A stretch of DNA of 54,527 nt from Firmicutes bacterium UBA6113 (GTDB lineage: Bacteria > Bacillota > Clostridia > Tissierellales > Sedimentibacteraceae). Below are positions 1-7,872 of the stretch, in pieces; positions within the stretch are counted from its first letter, which is position 1, and the number at the start of each line of letters is the position of its first letter. The notes under the pieces are model-generated. The model made no database searches and was not told the DNA's origin. It saw only the letters and a program-made list of their open reading frames with translations. The stretch lies in NCBI GenBank assembly GCA_002422545.1, contig DIWF01000035.1, positions 3,452-57,978 on the forward strand, written 5' to 3'. The position numbers and the translations under genes are program-made.

Positions 1-137
1 CTATTATATAAAAACGAGGATTGCAAAGGATGGGACGTCCTTGCCGTCAAGAGGGGTGCGGAGTCAAAAATGCGTATGCATTTTTACGCCGAAGGGGGAC
101 ATAGGTCCCCCTAGCGGAGTTGCGGAGCAACTTTTTA
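1..137. other. Hairpin-rich intergenic segment at window start
   Basis: No convincing gene is seen here. The stretch packs several inverted repeats: AAGGA/TCCTT (about 27-43), GCGTA/TACGC (72-76 with 85-89), GGGGGAC/GTCCCCC (94-100 with 105-111) and GTTGC/GCAAC (119-123 with 127-131). The last is followed by a T-run, so it could be a rho-independent terminator of a plus-strand gene lying before the window. The density of hairpins resembles the repeat elements found elsewhere in the window, but I could not match it to families A-D. Confidence 0.4.
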
Positions 138-240
138 TGCATAATTACAAGTTTCGTTTTTAAATGTCAAATTTTTTTGGTAGAGCCAAAAATAAACATT
201 TCATTTTATGCAAAAATAAAGTAAAATAGAATAATAATAG

Positions 241-270
241 TTGTAATTTTGTCAAAATGTGTTATATAAT
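241..270 (+). promoter_or_regulatory. Sigma-A promoter for ftsE
   Basis: TTGTAA (241-246), an 18-base spacer and TATAAT (265-270). The predicted transcription start is near 276-278, which argues against the GTG at 276 as the ftsE start and favours the GTG at 294. Confidence 0.65.
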
Positions 271-293
271 AGTAAGTGGTAAGAGGTGGAGCA

Positions 294-989
294 GTGATAG
301 AATTCAATAACGTTTCAAAAACATATAAAAAAGAATTTACAGCAGTTAAGAATATTAACTTAAAAATAGATAAAGGCGAATTTATATTCATAGTAGGAAA
401 GAGCGGCGCAGGAAAAAGTACCCTGATAAAGTTGTTGCTTCGAGAAATTTCTCCAAGCGAAGGAACCATTAATTATAATGGACTTGATATAAACAAAATA
501 AGAAAAAGAAATGTTGCCGAGTACAGGCGAAAAATTGGTTTCGTTTTTCAGGACTACAGGTTGCTTCCGAAGATGACGGTTTACGAGAATGTGGCATTTG
601 CAATGGAGATGATATGCTGCAGCGCAAAAAGCATAAGGCGTGAAGTTCCGCTGGTGCTGAGCATGGTTGGTTTAAGCGACAAGGCAAAATATTATCCGGA
701 CGAGCTGTCAGGCGGTGAGCAGCAAAGAGTTGCCATAGCCAGGGCAGTCATCAATAAGCCTGAAACCATAATTGCGGACGAGCCTACAGGAAATCTTGAC
801 CCGGAAACATCAAAGGAAATCATGAAAATTCTCACTGAAATTAACAAAAGAGGGACAACAGTTATAATGGCAACTCATGACAGGGAAATAGTTACACGCT
901 ACCATAAAAGAGTCATTGAGCTAAAACACGGAGCCGTTATCAGAGATATCAAAGCAGGGGGATACTCAAATGAACCCAAAGAAGATTGA
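294..989 (+). CDS. ftsE: Cell-division ATP-binding protein FtsE
   Basis: Cytoplasmic ATPase of the FtsEX complex, which uses ATP binding and hydrolysis to control peptidoglycan hydrolases at the septum or side wall. The protein (231 aa) has the Walker A motif GKSGAGKST, the Q-loop region FVFQDYRLLP typical of FtsE, the signature LSGGEQQRVAIARA, Walker B IIADEPTGNLD and the switch histidine in MATHD. I place the start at the GTG at 294, behind AGAGGTGG, rather than the upstream GTG at 276, which coincides with the predicted transcription start. Its last 20 bases overlap ftsX, so the two are translationally coupled. Identification is firm; only the start is open. Confidence 0.95.
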   Translation: MIEFNNVSKTYKKEFTAVKNINLKIDKGEFIFIVGKSGAGKSTLIKLLLREISPSEGTINYNGLDINKIRKRNVAEYRRKIGFVFQDYRLLPKMTVYENVAFAMEMICCSAKSIRREVPLVLSMVGLSDKAKYYPDELSGGEQQRVAIARAVINKPETIIADEPTGNLDPETSKEIMKILTEINKRGTTVIMATHDREIVTRYHKRVIELKHGAVIRDIKAGGYSNEPKED

Positions 990-1875
990 ATATGTATTCA
1001 AACAGGCATTAAAAAGTATGTGGAGAAACAGAATGATGGGGCTTGCTTCCGTCGGATCTGTTACAGCAGTATTGATAATACTTGGATTTGTGCTCATAGT
1101 GGTTTTAAATGTTAATAATGTTGCATTGGTAACAAAGGAAACATTTGATGAAATAGCGGTCTACCTGGATGATGACGTCAGTGAAGACCAAATAAAAGAA
1201 ATGGGCGACTCGTTCAAGGAAATAGACGGTGTGCTGGGAGTTGCTTTCCAGACGAAAGACTATGCCCTTGACAAGCTTAAGGAAGACTGGGGAGAGGATG
1301 CGTTTCTCTTGGAAGGGTTGAGGGTGAACCCTCTGCCAAACACTTATATTGTGCAGCTGAAAGATGTAGGCATGTCTGAGCAGGTTATATCCAAGCTTGA
1401 GACATTTGAAGGTGTTGAGGATGTGCAATATTACAAGGATGCTGTAAACAGTCTCATAAAAATTGCTGAATTTGTAAAGAAGCTGGGAGCAGGGCTTATA
1501 ATAATGCTTTTATTGATAAGTATCTTCATTATTTCCAACACAATTAAAATTACTGTGCTTAACAGACATAAGGAAATAGAGTTGATGCAGTATATTGGAG
1601 CAACAAATGGATATGTTAGAGGGCCTTTTATGATAGAAGGCATTTTACTGGGACTGATTGGATCCCTGGTGGCAATTTTAATAATTTCACTTGGATACAA
1701 CTACATCATCAACTATCTTGCAGGCCGTTATGTGGCACTTTTATCCGGGATTTCCGGCTACATGGTCGGAGTTGAGATGATTCTAAACGATTTAATAATA
1801 ATATTTTTAACTATAGGAATAGGCATTGGAATATTAGGAAGCCTTGTTTCATTGAAAAAATTCTTGAGTGTATAG
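970..1875 (+). CDS. ftsX: Cell-division membrane protein FtsX
   Basis: Membrane subunit of FtsEX, which passes the ATPase cycle of FtsE to an extracellular hydrolase or its activator. The 301-residue protein has a cytoplasmic N-terminus, a first membrane segment at about 24-46, an extracytoplasmic domain to about residue 165, and three further membrane segments near 168-190, 215-238 and 268-292. This is the FtsX/MacB-type permease layout and the usual length. It overlaps ftsE and is followed 9 bases later by a secreted coiled-coil M23 peptidase, the likely partner hydrolase. Confidence 0.95.
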   Translation: MNPKKIEYVFKQALKSMWRNRMMGLASVGSVTAVLIILGFVLIVVLNVNNVALVTKETFDEIAVYLDDDVSEDQIKEMGDSFKEIDGVLGVAFQTKDYALDKLKEDWGEDAFLLEGLRVNPLPNTYIVQLKDVGMSEQVISKLETFEGVEDVQYYKDAVNSLIKIAEFVKKLGAGLIIMLLLISIFIISNTIKITVLNRHKEIELMQYIGATNGYVRGPFMIEGILLGLIGSLVAILIISLGYNYIINYLAGRYVALLSGISGYMVGVEMILNDLIIIFLTIGIGIGILGSLVSLKKFLSV

Positions 1876-1884
1876 GGGTGTGTC

Positions 1885-3009
1885 ATGTTTAGAAAAAGTA
1901 TAGCTTTTACTTTGCTCATGGTAACTGTATTAAGTTTATTTCCGGCTGCAGCAGGGGGAAGTATTGCAGACTTGCAGTACAAGCAGCAGCAAATTGAAAA
2001 ACAGATTGCTGATATAAGAAAACAAGCTGATGCTCTTAAAGGCGAGAAGAAAAGTGTACAGCAGGAAATAGATGTTTTGGATGGTGAAATCAGAGCCTTG
2101 ACATTGGAAACCGACAGCTATGAGCTTGAAAAACAGGAAATAACAATGAAGATAGCTGAGTCCGAACAAAAAATCGATGAACTCAACAATGAAATCGACA
2201 AGAACAACACAATTTTGGAAGACCGTTTAAGAGTTATGTACAAACAGGGAACATCAGGTTATATGGAAGTAATATTAAATTCTGAAGATCTGGTTGATGC
2301 GCTCACAAGGCTTGACATGATTCAGCTCATAGTTGAAAGTGACATTGATTTATTGAAAAGCATAAGCGAACAAAAGAAGGAAGTTGAAGAACTAAAAGTT
2401 TCTCAGGAAACTGAAAGACTTGAACTTACTCAAGTCATAAATGAACTGGCTGTAAAGCAAAATGAAGTTGAAGTCGCTTCCCGTTCAAAAGAAACATATA
2501 TGTCAAAACTTCAAAGCAACTTAGCAGAAATACAAAGGCAGGAAGCTGCAATGGAAGCGCAGTCTGCTCAAATTGAAAAAGACATTATAGCAGCTCAGCG
2601 AGCAGTTGAATATGCAGGCGGTGAAATGGCATGGCCTGTTCCTGGACAATACAGAATAACATCAAACTTCGGAGGAAGAGCTGACCCTATAACCGGAGTA
2701 TGGACAAGTCATGGAGGGACAGATATAGCAGCTCCTTACGGAACAGCAATAGTATCGGCAAATGACGGAGTGGTAATTTATGCAGGATGGCATTATTCAT
2801 ACGGTAATTACATAATCGTTGACCACGGCGGCGGGATTGCAACATTGTACGGTCACTGCTCAAAATTATATGCAAGTAAAGGACAAGCAGTTTCAAGAGG
2901 CGAAACAATTGCAGCAGTTGGTTCAACAGGATATTCAACCGGAAATCACCTTCATTTTGAAGTCAGAATCAACGGTGTAAGAACTCAGCCAATGGACTAC
3001 CTTAAATAA
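1885..3009 (+). CDS. Secreted coiled-coil M23 (LytM) peptidase, likely FtsEX partner
   Basis: Predicted peptidoglycan endopeptidase outside the membrane. Residues 1-24 form a signal peptide ending near AAAGG. Residues 27-235 are a long heptad-rich coiled coil like that of EnvC, PcsB or CwlO, which in those systems contacts FtsX. Residues 248-374 are a LytM/M23 domain with the zinc and catalytic residues present: H276 and D280 (HGGTD), H324 (LYGHC) and H357 (HLHFE). E. coli EnvC has lost these residues and only activates amidases, so this protein may itself cut. The gene follows ftsX by 9 bases in the same operon. The partner role is inferred from domain layout and neighbourhood. Confidence 0.85.
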   Translation: MFRKSIAFTLLMVTVLSLFPAAAGGSIADLQYKQQQIEKQIADIRKQADALKGEKKSVQQEIDVLDGEIRALTLETDSYELEKQEITMKIAESEQKIDELNNEIDKNNTILEDRLRVMYKQGTSGYMEVILNSEDLVDALTRLDMIQLIVESDIDLLKSISEQKKEVEELKVSQETERLELTQVINELAVKQNEVEVASRSKETYMSKLQSNLAEIQRQEAAMEAQSAQIEKDIIAAQRAVEYAGGEMAWPVPGQYRITSNFGGRADPITGVWTSHGGTDIAAPYGTAIVSANDGVVIYAGWHYSYGNYIIVDHGGGIATLYGHCSKLYASKGQAVSRGETIAAVGSTGYSTGNHLHFEVRINGVRTQPMDYLK

Positions 3010-3031
3010 GCAGATGTATTTTCCACAAATA

Positions 3032-3112
3032 GTAGGGGCGGATCTTGTATCCGCCCGTTTTATTAATTCAATAATTTTATTATTTGCGGGAGGACACGAG
3101 GTCCTCCCCTAC
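3032..3112. repeat. Family A double-hairpin repeat, copy A1
   Basis: Two hairpins with outward-facing ends GTAGGGG and CCCCTAC. Left stem GGGCGGAT/ATCCGCCC (3036-3043, 3049-3056), right stem GGGAGGAC/GTCCTCCC (3088-3095, 3101-3108), joined by an AT-rich spacer. The loops carry CTTGT and ACGAG. It fills the gap between two convergent genes, the M23 peptidase and the FtsH-like protease. Other copies are at 6149, 6308, 43806 and (half) 48132. Confidence 0.8.
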
Positions 3113-3122
3113 ATTTTATTTT

Positions 3123-4688
3123 TTAGACTAACACTTTTTTCTTCTTCGTGTCTTCCATAAGTTCGTCAAGCTGCTCGGCATTCATTGCTTCATTTTTAAT
3201 GAGGTATTCTGCCACTTTTTCAACAGCCTGCTTGTTTTCCCTTATGGTTTGAAGTGCTTGTTCATATGTTTCCTTTATCATATCTGCAGCTTCATCTTTT
3301 ATACTGTCCAGATAATACTTGAAGACTCTTTCATCAATACATGTGTTCTGTGTGTTTTTACCCATGCCGTAGCTGCAGATTATTTCATAGACTATGTTTG
3401 TGGATTCTTTTATGTCATTGGATGCTCCCGTAGATACTTCACCTAAGAATACTTCTTCGGATGCTCTTCCGGCTAAAAGTACTGCAACCTTATCGCACAG
3501 TTCCTTTTTAGTATATAAGTATTTGTCTTCAGTGGGGAACTTCAAAACATACCCCAAAGCCTTGTCTCTTGGTATTATTGATATTTTTTGCACCTTGTCG
3601 ATGTTTAGAATTTTGGCGGCAACAGCATGACCTGCCTCATGGTAGGCAACTATTCTTTTTTCTTTTTCTGAAACAGTTGAATGCTTGATTTCAAGCCCTG
3701 CAGCAACTTTTTCAATTGCAAATTCAAAGTTTTCGCTGTTTATTTTTTTGCTTTTGTCCTTTATTGCCTTAAGAGCGGCTTCATTTGCAATGTTTGCAAG
3801 CTGTGCGCCTGAAAAGCCGTGAGTCTTGGTTGCAATGTCCTTAAGAAGTACTTTTTTGTCAAGAGGTTTGTTCTTAGTGTGTACTTCAAGAATTTTGAGC
3901 CTGGAGTAGTAATTTGGGTTTCCTACATAAATTTTACGGTCAAAACGTCCCGGCCTCAAAAGAGCTTCATCAAGCAAATCCATGCGGTTTGTAGCAGCAA
4001 CAACTATTACGTTGCTCGTGTTGTTGAAACCGTCAAGTTCAATGAGCAGCTGGTTTAGTGTCTGGTCTTTTTCATTGTTGCTTTCGGAGTTTCTTTTGGC
4101 ACCGAGAGCATCTATTTCATCTATGAATATGATGCTTGGTGCTTCTTTTCTTGCTCTTTCAAATATCATCCTTACTCTTTTCGCTCCGACACCAACATAT
4201 TTTTCAACAAATTCAGAACCGCTTGAATATATGAATGTTGCTTTTGCCTCTCCTGCAATGGCTTTGGCAATTAAAGTCTTGCCTGTTCCCGGAGGACCGT
4301 ACAGAAGTATTCCTCTTGGCACTTTTGCGTCCATGGATTTGTATTTGTCTTCATTGTTTAAAAAATCAATGACATCCATTAAATCGTCCTTGATTTCCTC
4401 GAGACCTGCAACATCATCAAAGCCAATTTGTATTTTTGGCTCTTCGGTTTTCTTTTTTTCAAAATAAGTTGTTGAGGATACAGTTTCGTTTGATTCTTCA
4501 GGAAACATGTTTGAGCTGTTGTCATTTTTTTTGCCTGCTCTTGTCATGGACTTTATCATAAAAACAGCATATAAAAGCATGGGCAGAAAAAATATCAACG
4601 GTATGGAATATTTATCTGATACTATTAAAATAATAATATTATATACAACAAAAGAAATTGTTAAAAATAAATATTTATTTTTTTTCAT
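3123..4688 (-). CDS. FtsH-like membrane AAA+ metalloprotease, short form
   Basis: ATP-dependent membrane zinc protease of the FtsH (M41) family. It has 521 residues, against roughly 600-650 for typical FtsH. Two closely spaced membrane segments (about 6-23 and 28-46) are joined by only a few residues, so the usual extracytoplasmic domain is missing. The AAA+ module has Walker A GPPGTGKT (131-138), Walker B IIFIDE (186-191) and the RPGRFD arginine finger region (245-250). The protease module has HEAGH (350-354) and a third zinc ligand, probably D425. It is a single minus-strand gene with a consensus ribosome-binding site, convergent with the M23 gene and divergent from infC. It is probably a second, specialised FtsH paralogue, so I give no symbol. 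Confidence 0.88.
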   Translation of the reverse strand: MKKNKYLFLTISFVVYNIIILIVSDKYSIPLIFFLPMLLYAVFMIKSMTRAGKKNDNSSNMFPEESNETVSSTTYFEKKKTEEPKIQIGFDDVAGLEEIKDDLMDVIDFLNNEDKYKSMDAKVPRGILLYGPPGTGKTLIAKAIAGEAKATFIYSSGSEFVEKYVGVGAKRVRMIFERARKEAPSIIFIDEIDALGAKRNSESNNEKDQTLNQLLIELDGFNNTSNVIVVAATNRMDLLDEALLRPGRFDRKIYVGNPNYYSRLKILEVHTKNKPLDKKVLLKDIATKTHGFSGAQLANIANEAALKAIKDKSKKINSENFEFAIEKVAAGLEIKHSTVSEKEKRIVAYHEAGHAVAAKILNIDKVQKISIIPRDKALGYVLKFPTEDKYLYTKKELCDKVAVLLAGRASEEVFLGEVSTGASNDIKESTNIVYEIICSYGMGKNTQNTCIDERVFKYYLDSIKDEAADMIKETYEQALQTIRENKQAVEKVAEYLIKNEAMNAEQLDELMEDTKKKKVLV

Positions 4689-4770
4689 TTTACCTCCTCG
4701 TTATGTTATGTTATAATGATGATGAAATTATCATTTCCATAACAAAAAAACTTATGACATTTTATAATAA

Positions 4771-4806
4771 ATAATTGTTGACAATTATTGTAATGTTGTA
4801 TATACT
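4771..4806 (+). promoter_or_regulatory. Strong promoter of infC-rpmI-rplT with palindrome over the -35
   Basis: TTGACA (4778-4783), a 17-base spacer and TATACT (4801-4806). A perfect palindrome, ATAATTGT-TG-ACAATTAT (4771-4788), covers the -35 box and could be an operator, although AT-rich symmetry may be accidental. Confidence 0.8.
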
Positions 4807-4812
4807 AAATAA

Positions 4813-4940
4813 GGATTCAAGAAGAAGTGACCGCTTCTCACCTTACGGCGTTATTATTACTGCTAGTATGGTTAATAAATAAATGCACTAATTTTGTGTT
4901 GTTTAAGATAGCGGTGATTGAGCTGTCTTTTTTATTTTAT
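4813..4940 (+). ncRNA. L20-type ribosomal protein leader with attenuator
   Basis: The 5' leader of the infC-rpmI-rplT mRNA. It contains the GTGACCGCTTCTCACCTTACGGC-like core that I associate with Firmicute L20 leaders (about 4826-4850), and ends in a rho-independent terminator: AGATAGC (4906-4912) pairs with GCTGTCT (4922-4928), followed by T7. In this class, ribosomal protein L20 binds the leader and favours termination, so the operon is repressed when L20 is in excess. The leader class is recalled from family knowledge; the terminator and position are seen directly. Confidence 0.75.
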
Positions 4941-4982
4941 AAATAATAAAGCAGGAATTAAGTTTATACTTAGGAGGTGTAA

Positions 4983-5492
4983 ATTATAAAAGAACTTCAA
5001 ATTAACGAACAAATTCGTGAAAAGGAAGTAAGAGTCATTGACTCTGATGGAAGCCAGTTGGGCGTAATCAGTACAAAAGAGGCATTGAAGATTGCCGAGA
5101 CCAAGAAACTGGATTTGGTGAATGTGTCACCAACTGCAGAACCTCCGGTTTGCAGAATCATGAACTATGGAAAATACAAGTACGCTCAGGCTAAAAAAGA
5201 GAAAGAATCTAAGAAGAAGCAAAAAGTAATCAATATAAAAGAAATCAGAATGACTCCGAATATTGAGGAACATGACCTTGCTGTTAAGGCAAAGAATGCG
5301 TCGAAATTCCTTGAAGATGGCGACAGGGTTAAAGTAGTTGTGCGCTTCAGAGGAAGAGAGCTCGGACACATGGATGCAGGAAGAGTTGTATTGATGCAGT
5401 TTGCTGAGATGACATCTGAATATTCTACTATAGACAAATTACCAATAGTTGAGGGCAAAAACATGACAATGTTTTTAGCACCAAAAAAATAA
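4983..5492 (+). CDS. infC: Translation initiation factor IF-3 (ATT start)
   Basis: IF-3 binds the 30S subunit, keeps it apart from 50S and checks start-codon pairing. Reading back in frame from the first standard start (TTG at 5058) adds the conserved IF-3 N-terminus (KELQINEQIREKEVRVI) with no stop. The reading opens at ATT 4983, 5 bases after AGGAGG (4972-4977). ATT starts are known for infC in E. coli and Bacillus and allow IF-3 to repress its own translation, so I choose ATT (169 aa); ATA at 4986 is a less likely alternative. The linker is lysine-rich and the C-domain is complete. First gene of infC-rpmI-rplT. Confidence 0.95.
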   Translation: MIKELQINEQIREKEVRVIDSDGSQLGVISTKEALKIAETKKLDLVNVSPTAEPPVCRIMNYGKYKYAQAKKEKESKKKQKVINIKEIRMTPNIEEHDLAVKAKNASKFLEDGDRVKVVVRFRGRELGHMDAGRVVLMQFAEMTSEYSTIDKLPIVEGKNMTMFLAPKK

Positions 5493-5510
5493 CATTAAGG
5501 AGGAACTGTT

Positions 5511-5705
5511 ATGCCAAAAGTAAAAACTAACAGATCAGCGGCAAAAAGATTTTCTAAAACTGGAAGTGGACAAATTAAGAGGTCTAAGGCTGGAAAGAAT
5601 CACTTTACAGGGAAAAAAGCTTCTAAATCTATAAGAAACTTAAGAAAAAGCACATTGTTATCAAGTGCAGACATGGACAGAATCAGTAAAATACTACCAT
5701 ATTAA
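5511..5705 (+). CDS. rpmI: 50S ribosomal protein L35
   Basis: Small basic large-subunit protein (64 aa) beginning MPKVKTNRSAAKRFSKTGSG, the standard L35 N-terminus and length. It lies 18 bases after infC with an AGGAGG site, and before rplT, the conserved bacterial order. Expression should follow the L20 leader upstream of infC. Confidence 0.98.
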   Translation: MPKVKTNRSAAKRFSKTGSGQIKRSKAGKNHFTGKKASKSIRNLRKSTLLSSADMDRISKILPY

Positions 5706-5732
5706 TAAGATTGGACACAGGAGGAAAACAAA

Positions 5733-6083
5733 ATGGCAAGAATTAAAAGAGCTGTAAATGCTAAGAAAAACCATAGAAAAGTATTGAAACTTGCTAAAGG
5801 ATACTACGGAGCAAAGAGTAAATTATATAAAACAGCTAATCAGGCAGTAATGAAATCACTGTCATACGCATATGTAGGAAGAAAGTTAAGAAAGAGAGAA
5901 TTCAGACAGCTTTGGATTGCAAGAATCAACGCTGCAGCTAGACAAAACGGTTTGTCATACAGCAAATTCATAAATCTTTTGAAAACTAACAACATAGATA
6001 TCAACAGAAAAATGTTGTCTGAAATGGCAGTGTATGATCCAGCTGGATTCACAAGCCTTGTACAACAAGTAAAAGCAAATTAA
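5733..6083 (+). CDS. rplT: 50S ribosomal protein L20
   Basis: Early-assembly 23S rRNA binding protein (116 aa) starting MARIKRAVNAKKNHRKVLK, with the basic N-terminal tail and globular C-domain at the usual length. In Firmicutes it is also the repressor that acts on the infC leader, which matches the leader at 4813-4940. Last gene of the operon, followed directly by a terminator. Confidence 0.98.
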   Translation: MARIKRAVNAKKNHRKVLKLAKGYYGAKSKLYKTANQAVMKSLSYAYVGRKLRKREFRQLWIARINAAARQNGLSYSKFINLLKTNNIDINRKMLSEMAVYDPAGFTSLVQQVKAN

Positions 6084-6094
6084 TAGCCGAAATT

Positions 6095-6121
6095 AGACTG
6101 TGAAAAATGCAGTCTTTTTTT
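6095..6121 (+). terminator. Rho-independent terminator after rplT
   Basis: AGACTG (6095-6100) pairs with CAGTCT (6110-6115), followed by a T7 tract. Repeat B1 begins immediately at the end of the T-tract. Confidence 0.85.
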
Positions 6122-6280
6122 ATGCCCTAACCCTAAGAATTACAGTTTGTAGGGGAGAACCTTGTGTTCTCCCGCAGATTAATCAACAAGGCCGGGCGGA
6201 CACAAGATCCGCCCCTACATAATGGTTAATATTGGTATTTGCAGTGAATTAATATTGGTGATTGAGACTGCGCTATGCCC
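6121..6280 (+). repeat. Family B repeat, copy B1, split by an A element
   Basis: The left end TATGCCCTAACCC follows the rplT terminator T-tract. The right end, GGTGATTGAGACTGCGC then TATGCCC, matches the right ends of copies at 9611 and 32993. The middle is interrupted by family A copy A2 (6149-6218). The hairpin stems of this copy are degraded. A second shorter CCCTA-plus-A unit follows from about 6285. Confidence 0.65.
6149..6218. repeat. Family A repeat, copy A2, nested in B1
   Basis: Ends GTAGGGG and CCCCTAC. Left hairpin GGGAGAAC/GTTCTCCC, right hairpin GGGCGGA/TCCGCCC, with CTTGT and ACAAG in the loops. It sits inside the B1 repeat. Nearly the same sequence recurs as A3, 159 bases further on, so this pair is a local duplication. 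Confidence 0.8.
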
Positions 6281-6307
6281 ACTCTTTAACCCTACGAAAT
6301 CCCATTT

Positions 6308-6376
6308 GTAGTGGAGAACCTTGTGTTCTACCGCAGATTATCAATAAGGCCGGGCGGACACAAGGTCCGCCCCTAC
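6308..6376. repeat. Family A repeat, copy A3
   Basis: Ends GTAGTGG and CCCCTAC. The left hairpin GTGGAGAAC...GTTCTACC has a G-to-T change in one arm and a matching change in the other (TAGTGG/CTACC), and the right hairpin is GGGCGGA/TCCGCCC. The DNA before it (TTTAACCCTAC) resembles the left end of family B. Together with A2 this fills the rplT-ktrB gap; no gene is seen in 6084-6506. Confidence 0.75.
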
Positions 6377-6410
6377 ATATTGTGCTTTAGCTAATCAAAA
6401 TAAAATTATG

Positions 6411-6438
6411 TTGAAAAATAACAACAAAGTGTTATAAT
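6411..6438 (+). promoter_or_regulatory. Promoter for ktrB-ktrA
   Basis: TTGAAA (6411-6416), a 16-base spacer and TATAAT (6433-6438). The short leader that follows has AATGCA/TGCATT as a possible small hairpin, but it is too short to hold a c-di-AMP riboswitch. Confidence 0.7.
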
Positions 6439-6506
6439 CTAAAGACATACAGTAATGCATAAATCATATTAGTTTGTGCATTTTATGATATATGAGGTAA
6501 AATCAA

Positions 6507-7862
6507 ATGAAAAAGATATATAATGTTGTATGCAGCGTTAAAAGAAATCCTTACATGGTTTTCTTTCTTGGGTTTACAACAATCATTTTAATAGGAGCGA
6601 TGCTTCTTACATTGCCTGTTGCTTCACAAAACGGCAGAAGTGTAGGCTTTGTCAATGCTCTTTTTACGGCTACATCAGCAGTTTGCGTAACAGGGCTTGT
6701 TGTAGTTAATACAGCTTCTCACTGGACTGTTTTTGGCAAATCTGTCATTGTGATTCTCATACAGGTAGGCGGGCTTGGAGTAATGACAATGACAGCTCTG
6801 ATTTCGTTCTTTATTGGAAAGAGAATGTCCTTAAAAACAAGAGTATTTATTATGGAAGAACGCAATGTGGATGAACTTCAGGGTGTGGTTAGGCTTACAA
6901 AGAATATACTGATTTTCACATTTGTGATTGAACTTATTGGAGCAATATTGTTTTCCTTTGTATTTATAAGAGATTATGGAATTCAAAAGGGTATTGGATT
7001 CTCTGTATTTCATGCAGTTTCATCCTTCTGCAACGCCGGTTTTGACCTTATTGGAAACAGTATGATAAACTATGTAGATAACCCTATTATCACTCTTGCT
7101 GTTTGCGGGCTTATTATAATAGGCGGTATCGGATACTACGTGTTCTGGGATGTATATGAAACAAAGAAATTCCACATGCTGACACTGCATTCAAAACTTG
7201 TTATTGTTATTACAGCAATACTTTTAATAGGCGGAACAATAATGATGTTCGCACTTGAACACAACAATCCCGAAACAATGGGCAGCTTAAGTTTGTCTGG
7301 TAAAATTCAGGCTGCAATATTTCAGTCCGTAAATCCGAGGACTGCTGGTTTTAATTCTATTCCAATAGAAAAAATAAGAATGTCAACTGCAGTTTTTACG
7401 ATTTTTTTAATGTTCATCGGAGGTTCGCCGGCGTCCACAGCAGGTGGTATTAAAACAACAACTTTTGGAGTGCTGATAGTATCTTTTTATAATCTTGTAA
7501 AAGGCAAGAGGGATTTTGAGGTTTTCGAAAGAAGAATAACACCTGATACAACCATAAGGGCTGCTGCCATTTTAATGATTTCATTGCTGCTTGTAATAAT
7601 TGTATCATTTGTTCTTGCCATTACAGAAGAAGCCACAGGTTATGATTTTCTGGATATGTTGTATGAAACTGTATCAGCTTTTGCAACAGTTGGCCTGTCC
7701 AAAGGATTAACTCCATATTTGAGCGATGCCGGGAAACTGATACTTTCACTGGTAATGCTGATTGGAAGAGTTGGACCAATGACAGTTGCATATGCGTTTT
7801 TAAAACAAAACAAGAATATAGGTAATTATACTTATCCTGAAGGGAAAGTAATAATCGGTTAA
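6507..7862 (+). CDS. ktrB: Potassium uptake membrane subunit KtrB/TrkH family
   Basis: Ion-conducting subunit of a Ktr-type potassium transporter. The 451 residues match KtrB (about 445-450) better than TrkH of enterobacteria. Four membrane-pore-membrane repeats are visible, each with its filter glycine: VTG (61-63), NAG (176-178), TAG (279-281) and TVG (394-396). The following gene, 10 bases away, encodes the regulatory RCK subunit. The start ATG follows a GAGG site. Such systems are usually gated by nucleotides on the KtrA ring. Confidence 0.93.
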   Translation: MKKIYNVVCSVKRNPYMVFFLGFTTIILIGAMLLTLPVASQNGRSVGFVNALFTATSAVCVTGLVVVNTASHWTVFGKSVIVILIQVGGLGVMTMTALISFFIGKRMSLKTRVFIMEERNVDELQGVVRLTKNILIFTFVIELIGAILFSFVFIRDYGIQKGIGFSVFHAVSSFCNAGFDLIGNSMINYVDNPIITLAVCGLIIIGGIGYYVFWDVYETKKFHMLTLHSKLVIVITAILLIGGTIMMFALEHNNPETMGSLSLSGKIQAAIFQSVNPRTAGFNSIPIEKIRMSTAVFTIFLMFIGGSPASTAGGIKTTTFGVLIVSFYNLVKGKRDFEVFERRITPDTTIRAAAILMISLLLVIIVSFVLAITEEATGYDFLDMLYETVSAFATVGLSKGLTPYLSDAGKLILSLVMLIGRVGPMTVAYAFLKQNKNIGNYTYPEGKVIIG

Positions 7863-7872
7863 GGAGAATAAC

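Noticed and set aside
3982..4467. 161-codon plus-strand ORF
   Set aside because: It is the opposite-strand shadow of the FtsH-like ATPase domain, which has all its motifs on the minus strand.
6439..6506. Possible c-di-AMP (ydaO) riboswitch before ktrB
   Set aside because: The leader is about 60 bases, too short, and lacks a terminator.
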